A stretch of 64,000 bases of DNA from Hygrophila difformis. Taxonomy: Eukaryota > Streptophyta > Magnoliopsida > Lamiales > Acanthaceae. How positions within the stretch are numbered: the stretch's first letter is position 1; each line of letters starts with the position of its first letter. Position numbers and translations under genes: made by a program. The DNA is taken from contig JAOANR010000010.1 in NCBI GenBank assembly GCA_030278955.1, positions 12,383,086 to 12,447,085 of the forward strand. Direction: 5' to 3'. The notes under the pieces are model-generated. The model was not told where the DNA came from. It made no database searches and saw nothing but the letters and a program-made list of their open reading frames with translations. This document shows, piece by piece, positions 57,607-64,000 of this stretch.

Positions 57607-59661
57607 GTTGTTGTTGTTGTTGTTGTTTTGTTGAAGTTAGGGACAACGATGGAACTATCCGGGTATTCCAAGGCTGGATCGGCAGAATGTAATAATGCTA
57701 TTAATATTTTAATTTTGTTATTAGTGCATTTCAATATTGGCACCGCTACAAAAATATCACTAAGTATTTTCAATTATGTATCTTAAGGGATGGAGATTTA
57801 GCCCAAGTAGTTAAGTCATTGACTTCCAACGAAAGGTTGGATGTTCGATTCCCTACAGGCTTCATATCACTCTCTTTTATTTCCTTGTTCAACCAAAAAC
57901 AAAAAAAATTGTGCCTCTATCTTTATAATTATTTATTTAATTTGTACTTTTGTTTAAATTAGGGGCGTCGCTGGACCGATTTACCAAATCTGCCAAGGCT
58001 GGGAAGACAACATGTAATACTATTAACATTGTATTTTATGTTATTAATCACTAAGCATACTAATCTTTTTCTATTGTGTAGTCCTACAGATATTAATTAA
58101 TTAATTAATATACACGCACTATTATTATTAACTAATTAATGTCTTTATAATTGTTTATTTAATTTATACTTTTGTTTAAATTAGGGGCGTCGCTGGACCG
58201 ATTTACCAAATCTGCCAACACTGGGAAGGCAACATGTAATACTATTAACATTTTATTTTTATTTTATTAATCACTAAGTATACTAATCTTTTTCTATTGT
58301 GTAGTCCTATAGATATTAATTAATTAATATATATTATTATTTTTTTAGATAATGTTTTTTATGTTATTATTACAATTATTTGTTGAATTGTATTTGTTGT
58401 GCCTAAATTAGGGGCGTCGATGGGATTAGAACCAGACAATCTAGCAAACCGCTGCCTTGTTGGGAGACAGTGGCGGACACACTTAGGGGCTTGGGGGGCC
58501 GCCGCCCCCCGAGTTTAAAATTTGCCATTAATTTTTTATATAGCTATATATATTTTAGTTATGAGAGAAAATATTTTTATGTAATTCCGCCCCCTCGAGC
58601 TCAAACTTCGCCATTAATTTTTTATATGGTTGAGTGAATTTTAGCTATAGTAGAATGCATTTTCGTGTAATTTAAGCAATGAAGAATATGAATGGGAAAA
58701 AGAAGGTAACATTTTTTTTTTGAGAAAAAAGGACTTGTTTCATTTAGAATCCAAAAGGAAGTGTACAGTGGCAATAGGCCACTACACGAAATACAGAAGT
58801 TATAAGTAGAAATCCAAATCTTCAACTATAAACCAACTAGACAACAATAAGCAACATTAAGCGAGCAGACTTATATCCTTCACAGTAATCCGAAGAAGCA
58901 CCATAATAAAGAGGTGTAGCATCCCAATGGCATTCCACCGCAGCTACAAAACAAAGAGACAGTGTTATCTTCGTCATCCAACATGTAACAACATCACACC
59001 CATCAAAGCAGAACTTGGAACGCTCCAGAAAGCCATACCCTAAGCCCCACTCTACACCTTATCAACCTCCTTCTGATCTTTCACTTTTGACTCCCCAAGC
59101 CCTCCGAAGCCTTCAAATAGCATCGAGCCAGTACTCATATAACCAAGTGAGCACTCAGTATAAATATTCAAGTGATGCTCAATAAGACAATCCATAAACC
59201 TGCTATTATAACACATCTCCCCTACCAAATATATCAAAGCCAATGCATCGAATCAAAGGGACTCAATTGAGAAAAAAAACGAAGCAGGCTGGACAAAGTT
59301 ATAGGTGTCGGGTAATGGGAAAGGAAGGACCAACTATGCATTGCATACAAGAAATCTCGTGCGAGTAGCGACGTCCATAACCCAACAGAGTAATCTCCCA
59401 ATGAATCTTCACTTAGTCTCACAAACCACTATTCAGTAAACTAATTCAATCAAACAACCCCCTTTGTTGAAACCCACCGTTTCAATAGCTGCTTCCCTTT
59501 GCTGAAAAAGAAGGTAACATATTTCTTTGTTGGTGGATTTTTTTTTAATATAGGCTCATGTGTTTTTCAATCTTAAAAAATAAAATAATAAACTTCGCTT
59601 ACTATATAAAGTTGTAACTAGACTACGAAGAGCATCCTAATAAAAAAAAATTCATAGCTCG

Positions 59662-59692
<31 letters not shown>

Positions 59693-59773
59693 TTTCACAC
59701 TCTGCGTCCGCCACTGTTGGGAGATGACATCATTTCAGCAGATCACATGAGTAGTCCATTGTCACATGAATAA
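57413..59773 (+). CDS. Putative secreted repeat-peptide precursor with duplicated micro-exons, transposon-disrupted
   Basis: I recognise no family. Exon 1 (57413-57529) encodes a 39-residue start with a clear signal peptide (KLLSLIVIIIFFCSSS) ending in LPYTPGY. Three in-phase micro-exons follow: 57641-57688 (GQRWNYPGIPRLDRQN), 57963-58013 (GRRWTDLPNLPRLGRQH) and 58185-58235 (GRRWTDLPNLPTLGRQH). Each has an AG acceptor, a GTAATA donor and complete codons. The introns are related to each other, so exon and intron were duplicated together. A fourth diverged unit starts at 58412 (GRRWD then stop); an acceptor at 58443-58444 could instead open the last exon, whose frame after removing the hAT element ends in DHMSSPLSHE and TAA at 59771. 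As it stands, the hAT element brings in an early stop. The GRR and Trp/Pro pattern suggests a processed peptide precursor, but this is inference. Confidence 0.45.
57539..57627. repeat. (ATT)n-(GTT)n microsatellite in intron 1
   Basis: About 22 ATT units followed by about seven GTT units between exon 1 and the first micro-exon of the peptide gene. If retained it would be read in frame as poly-Leu. Confidence 0.9.
57786..57905 (+). mobile_element. SINE-like insert in intron 2 of the peptide gene
   Basis: TAGCCCAAGTAGTTAAG resembles an A box and GTTCGATTCCC a B box; an A-rich run (about 57898-57910) follows. The equivalent position in the two related introns downstream has no such insert. A target-site duplication was not resolved. 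Confidence 0.55.
58713..59504 (-). mobile_element. Retroposon nested in the hAT-like element
   Basis: The plus strand starts with a T run (a poly-A tail on the minus strand) and the insert is flanked by a perfect 16-bp target-site duplication AAAAAGAAGGTAACAT (58697-58712 and 59505-59520). That is target-primed reverse transcription. The 792-bp body contains 60-residue minus-strand frames but no recognised domain, so it is a non-autonomous LINE-dependent element or a retrocopy of an unknown transcript. Confidence 0.75.
59662..59689. repeat. C28 homopolymer
   Basis: Twenty-eight consecutive C on the plus strand, 27 bp from the right end of the hAT-like element. The left end has G6 and C6 runs. 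Length may be inaccurate because such runs are hard to sequence. Confidence 0.85.
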
Positions 59774-60116
59774 ATATCATATGTCTTGTTAATGTTTGCT
59801 TACTTATATTGAAGCATTGAGATAATGAGATCATATGTAGTAATAATACTATAGTTGTGATAATGGAAACACTAAATTTATTTTTATATATATACAATAA
59901 TGGTTTTGCCTTAAACTCCTATTATTTATAAGTATCAATTTTTAAATAATAGTATAAATAATTTTGATAATTACACACTTGTGTTACATATGCTTGTTAT
60001 AAAAATGCACATATATGGAATGTTAATGTGAATATATTTTATGGGTGGAGCTTGGAAGTTAAGAGACTTAACCATTTGGGTTAAATCCTTATATGTTGAT
60101 GGATTTTTTTAATATG
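59774..60116. other. AT-rich flank, nothing recognised
   Basis: Downstream flank of the peptide gene; short AT-rich tracts only. Confidence 0.5.
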
Positions 60117-60132
60117 CACACATCTATTCTTT

Positions 60133-60312
60133 TTAGGTGAATACCAGGGTATCCCCAGGCCACATTGGACCCAAGACTAATCCCTCGAGGATCTGCAAGG
60201 GCAATTAAGGGCGCCTCTCCCAAAGCAGTTTTTTGCATACACAAGGCTCGAACCCGAGACCTTGCTTAAGCAACTAGAGCCCCCATCCACTCAAGCCAAC
60301 TGCTGTTGGTTA
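60133..60312 (-). mobile_element. tRNA-derived SINE, minus strand
   Basis: On the plus strand it starts TTAGGTGAATACCAGGGTAT and carries GGCTCGAACCCGAGAC, the complement of a B box. It is flanked by a 16-bp target-site duplication CACACATCTATTCTTT (60117-60132 and 60313-60328). Same family as 56635. Confidence 0.85.
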
Positions 60313-60494
60313 CACACATCTATTCTTTCATCTTAATAAAATAAAATAAAATAAATTTGGGCCCAATATATAAACCTCTAATAAATTACTCAAATTTCTA
60401 ACAAACGTGCAAATGGATAGTTTGTCTTTTAACCTACTGGAAGCAGTGAACGGAAGTGTAGTCCGCATTGTTTAAGTATTTGGCTCTTCAATAA

Positions 60495-60895
60495 GGAGCC
60501 GTTTGGAATGGCCTTCTGCAAAGGTGCTTTTGACTTTTGCTTCTGTCAAAAACACTTTTGGTAGAAAAATAGTGTTTTGTTTGGCTTTTTAGAAAAAGTA
60601 AAAGCAACTCGAAAAGCTGCAAAGTCTTAAATGTGGGTAAAATCTTAAATATCCATACTACTTAATATAAATTATACTATAAATATATTTTATTTCATAT
60701 AAAAAGCATGTCATTTTTGATAATTACTTCATTCCAAAAGCATTTTTCACTTTTACACATCCAAACACACTTTTGAAAAAAAAACTACTTTTCAAACATT
60801 ATATCCAAACACAAATATCTGCTTATGCTTTTGGCTTTCACTTCTGCTTCTGCTTTTGGCTTTTACTTTTTTCAGAAGCCAATCCGAACGGTACT
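60495..60895. mobile_element. PIF/Harbinger-like MITE
   Basis: GGAGCCGTTTGGAATGGC at the left pairs with GCCAATCCGAACGGTACT at the right; TAA flanks both sides (60492-60494 and 60896-60898). The interior is rich in CTTTTGACTTTTGCTTCTG and AGAAAAAGTAAAAG. The end of the window (about 63934 on) has similar AAAAGTAAAAGTCAAAAG sequence and may start another copy. Confidence 0.65.
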
Positions 60896-60944
60896 TAAGT
60901 CTTGCAAAAAAAACAAAAAAAACAAAACAAAACAAAACAAAAAA

Positions 60945-61080
60945 AACAATGGTTGAGCTGATGCTAACACTGTTTCCATTTGATTTACCGTCTTATGCTA
61001 TTACCATTTGTGCTACTGTTGAAAGGTATTTTTCTACATCGAGGTTTATTTTATATGTTATGAGAAATATATATATATAT
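60945..61080 (+). pseudogene. Possible hAT transposase C-terminal remnant
   Basis: The frame contains ICATVERYFSTSRFILYVMRN, which resembles the ATVERSFS...LR(N/S) signature of the hAT dimerisation domain. Nothing upstream is recognisable, and the solo LTR interrupts the sequence at 61189. Confidence 0.35.
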
Positions 61081-61188
61081 GTATATATTAAAGTGGCATG
61101 GCTCGCATCACCATTTCCTAGTTTGTATAAGTTGTTTAGAAGAAAAAAAAGTTCGGCCCCCGGCCACAGTAGTCTTCGTCGGCAGTGC

Positions 61189-62959
61189 TGTAACACCCCC
61201 AACTTTAAAACACCAAAATAAAGGGGATGCTACCGCCACATCTCTTGGATAAAATACCGTAACACACAAATCAACCAAGAGATGCTAAGGCTCTAATAAG
61301 AAAACATAACTTTTATTCTCAAATCATGCATCATCCTTAAATTTTTCAAAGATAATTGTGCAAAAGACATCATGAATTTAAAAAGGTTTTATCTACTAAA
61401 ATTGAAATAAATGCAGAGCTTGAATCCCGCCCCAATGCGTGCACGTGCTCATGACTACTCACTTCCAAATCCTGAAAAAGAGAAAAGAAAAACACACACA
61501 CACACACAACTCAGTATAAACTGGTAAGTTAACCCACAGTTCCATAAGGACAACATAAAGAAACGACACATCCGCAATATTAACATGTTTAATGTGAAGG
61601 CGAATTAATATTGACGAGGACACTTTTTACCGCATAATCCGCAAAATTTGTCTAAACCTACAGCACCGGTGCCCTAACCTAGGCCCGCAAGCGAGGTTAG
61701 GGGTTTAGACCCACAATACCGCATATTCAAAGGTTCGTCAACCTAGATTTAATTTAATTTGTGACAGAGGGGGCGAGTTTCGTCGCTAGAGACCCGTCAC
61801 GGTCCTGCCCCTCAACCGCATAATCCGCAAAGTCCGCATAATCCGCACATAGCATAATACATTCCCAAAACTACTTTGCTAACCAACTGGAATGATCAGG
61901 TACGACTCATCACAAAAAAATTATGCAATTCAAGTAAATCCACTACTGATCACCAGGTTAGGATAATTTGCCGGATAAAATATTCATGATTGAAGCACCA
62001 CTCCAGGAATTAAAATACTAGGCCCTTGCCGAGACAACTTTCAGAATTTCAATGAAACACCATGATTTAATAGATGGCTAATTCCTACAGGCTTATATAA
62101 TAAAGATAACTCCACGTACTCGACTAAACTATGACACAATCGCCTACAATACTTTACTCCATTGACTCCTGCGCGTGGTATATAGATAGAAGATGAAAAT
62201 ATATTTTTGCAGGCATAAAAAAATATGTACGGGGCCTCTAGTTATAGCACAACTCAAATAATTTTAGAATTAACAGTCATGCATCCCTTTTGTCGTTGAG
62301 CAACACAACACTTGACAATTATTTAAATAATACCGTGTGTAAAAAAAAACATACAACGTCTCCAAGGTTTCTGTAAAGGCAATCTATCCTAGATGCAGGC
62401 TTGCAGATAGGCTACAAGTGAAGGAATTGACGCAGAAAATTGACTACAGAATATAGGAAAATGAGGTTAACTTACAGCCACAATTCAGCAAAAGGGAAAG
62501 AAAGGATTGCTACTGGACAACACGATCTAGAAGAGTTCTGGAAGAGGTTGAATTGAGAGGCGGCACAACTTCAAAAGAATTATGATGCCAATCTAGGGTT
62601 TATTGAGGCTATTTATTAATCTCATACCATATCTAGTTATTTGGATTTGAGGCCCCAAAATCTCATCTCATATCCAACTTCCCTGCCATCCCTTTTTAAT
62701 TTGAATTGGATACACATTCGTATCCCTTTTTTCCCCAATTATTCTATGCATATATTCTAATTAAGTTGTTTAAGGAGAACCAAGTATTCATTTTATATGA
62801 ATAAATTATTCTAATTATTCTAACTGGCTACATCCATATTTTCTATGAATTGGACACAAGTACTAATACTATTACCATTATTACTCTAAATATTAATATT
62901 ACTTAATATATTTATGTATCTATTATTATAACCCTTATTAATATTTTATGGGTATCACA
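61189..62959 (-). mobile_element. Solo LTR of a gypsy-type retrotransposon
   Basis: It begins TGTAACACCCCCAAC and ends GGGTATCACA, flanked by the 5-bp target-site duplication AGTGC (61184-61188 and 62960-62964). No internal domain is left, so unequal recombination between two LTRs is the likely origin. The complement ends in GGGGGTGTTACA, like the GGGGCGTTACA end of the intact element, so I place it on the minus strand. It carries several CCGCATAATCCGCA repeats (61630-61850). Confidence 0.8.
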
Positions 62960-62964
62960 AGTGC

Positions 62965-63244
62965 AAGTCATCATCCCTAATTAACAACTCATGTTAAATA
63001 TATACTTCTAAGTATATATTTTATATAAAAATATTAAATATACTAAATCCATCCTTCTAAATAACTTAACTCAACATTCAAATACCGTTGCTCTCCTGTA
63101 TAAGTTGTTGATAGTCTTATTATATAAGCTGTTAAAGGGGAAAAAAATCAAATAGGAGATGCTAAAGTCCATCAATCAATTTACCCGCTATTTAAGACTA
63201 TATTTATTATTCTAATCAACCCTAAATACCGGGTTGTTATCCTA
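62965..63244. other. AT-rich flank
   Basis: No gene. The right part (63160-63180) starts another AGTCCATCAATCAATTTACC copy, a partial tandem of the following repeat. Confidence 0.5.
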
Positions 63245-63609
63245 AGGCCCATCAATCAATTTACCTACTATTTATGACTGTCCAGTGTGCTAAGTTTCGT
63301 CAATCAATTTACCAAATATTTGGGACGAGCATTTATCCGATTGGTCAAGTTTTTATTTTTCAATCTGGTTGGGGATTAGATTATGCACACGGCCTTCTAT
63401 CCCGTTATAATTTGTATGATACGAACTCCCTTAACCTTTTTCTAGCTTCGGTTTTAGAAAAAAAAAATACCTGATATTGTGATATTTGTGACTGTACATA
63501 GTTTTTAACTTTTAATTAAACACGTATCTTTTAATAACTAGCCCTCAGTCATAATAATTAAATCATTTTCTTTCATTTATATTATAATAATTAATACAAA
63601 TATCTATAA

Positions 63610-63678
<69 letters not shown>

Positions 63679-63745
63679 GAATTTACTTTGCAATAGAAAA
63701 CTAAATTAACCAATACCGTTCACAATGCCTGAAATACATGAAATA
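63245..63745 (+). repeat. Dispersed repeat, copy 2 (partner at 55589)
   Basis: The same order of blocks as 55589-56058, but with a longer (ATT)n array (63616-63678) where copy 1 has only TTATTATTATTTTC. After GAAATACATGAAAT it continues into AAAAGTACAT instead of a Helitron. Confidence 0.75.
63616..63678. repeat. (ATT)n microsatellite
   Basis: About 21 ATT units inside copy 2 of the dispersed repeat; expanded relative to copy 1. Confidence 0.95.
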
Positions 63746-64000
63746 AAAGTACATAACAATACATGAAATACAGTTGCAGCTAATGGAAGATATAGATTTT
63801 GATAGGGGCTGAAAATTTTTAATTTTACATAAAGTGCTTTTTATAAGTTATTATAGTTTTAAACCGATTACAAAATTAATTAATTGGGAAGTAGTTTTTA
63901 AAAGCCGCAAAAGTTATTGAGGGTCGGTTTTGATTGACTTTTAAAAAATCAGAAGTCAAAAGTAGCAAAAGTAAAAGTCAAAAGGAAAAACATGTAATTT
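63746..64000. other. Right edge of window
   Basis: No gene. From about 63934 the GGGTCGGTTTTGATTGAC and AGAAGTCAAAAG sequence may be the left end of a MITE running off the window. Confidence 0.35.

Larger units (their letters stand above)
58468..59716. mobile_element. hAT-like element in the last exon of the peptide gene
   Basis: Its ends CAGTGGCGGACACACTTAG and, in reverse complement, CAGTGGCGGACGCAGAGTG are inverted repeats. The 8-bp target-site duplication TTGGGAGA is perfect (58460-58467 and 59717-59724). Without the nested retroposon and one copy of its duplication the element is about 441 bp and has no transposase. The subterminal region is G/C-run rich (GGGGGGCCGCCGCCCCCC near 58493) and ends in a C28 run. 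Confidence 0.9.

Noticed and set aside
57530..57634. Read-through of exon 1 into poly-Leu to make a 73-residue protein
   Set aside because: The added part is the (ATT)n/(GTT)n microsatellite, and a GTAATA donor matching the other exons ends exon 1.

Overview
The window looks like nuclear DNA of a flowering plant, most likely a eudicot. It is AT-rich, carries an intron-rich plant-type gene, and is packed with plant transposon lineages: a Tekay-type Ty3/gypsy chromovirus, Helitrons, Stowaway and PIF/Harbinger-like MITEs, hAT-like elements, tRNA-derived SINEs and LINE remnants. The species cannot be named from sequence alone. All splice models were read by eye from GT-AG sites and reading-frame continuity; none is backed by transcripts.

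1-16 kb: one apparently intact gene, a VPS3/TGFBRAP1-like CORVET tethering subunit. It has 14 coding exons (1647-15810) and encodes about 957 residues. Its introns hold a non-autonomous Helitron (6262-8017), several MITEs and a private 57-bp tandem duplication. 16-20.8 kb: interleaved inverted-repeat MITEs, an hAT-like element with a perfect 8-bp target-site duplication (TSD), a small secreted S-protein-homologue-like gene on the minus strand (18731-19225), a SINE and a LINE tail.

20.8-30.9 kb: a young, complete Ty3/gypsy element (21102-30717, TSD TCGGA) nested in an older hAT-like MITE. Its gag and pol frames are offset, and a 76-nt sequence with all the marks of a spliceosomal intron sits exactly at the join. 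Unspliced RNA would give Gag and spliced RNA would give Gag-Pol.

31-40 kb: AT-rich Helitron territory. A decayed Helitron carries PIF1-helicase remnants (33.3-35.1 kb), and a Helitron 5'-end cluster (36818-39922) ends in two near-identical 790-bp units joined head to tail, whose 3' ends lie inside a captured SINE.

40-52 kb: a RECQ5-like helicase pseudogene with an internal duplication and a broken Walker A region. It is split by a duplicated 3' half of the upstream VPS3 gene (46.8-50.4 kb), itself a pseudogene. CATT/TGCATTCATCC minisatellites lie on both sides.

52-64 kb: SINEs, MITEs, a LINE ORF2 remnant and a Helitron 5' end. A small gene starts at 57413 with a TATA box, a signal peptide and tandemly duplicated micro-exons that encode a GRRW...GRQH repeat. 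Its last exon is split by an hAT-like element that itself carries a retroposon. A solo LTR (61189-62959) and a second copy of the 55.6-56.06 kb segment follow.
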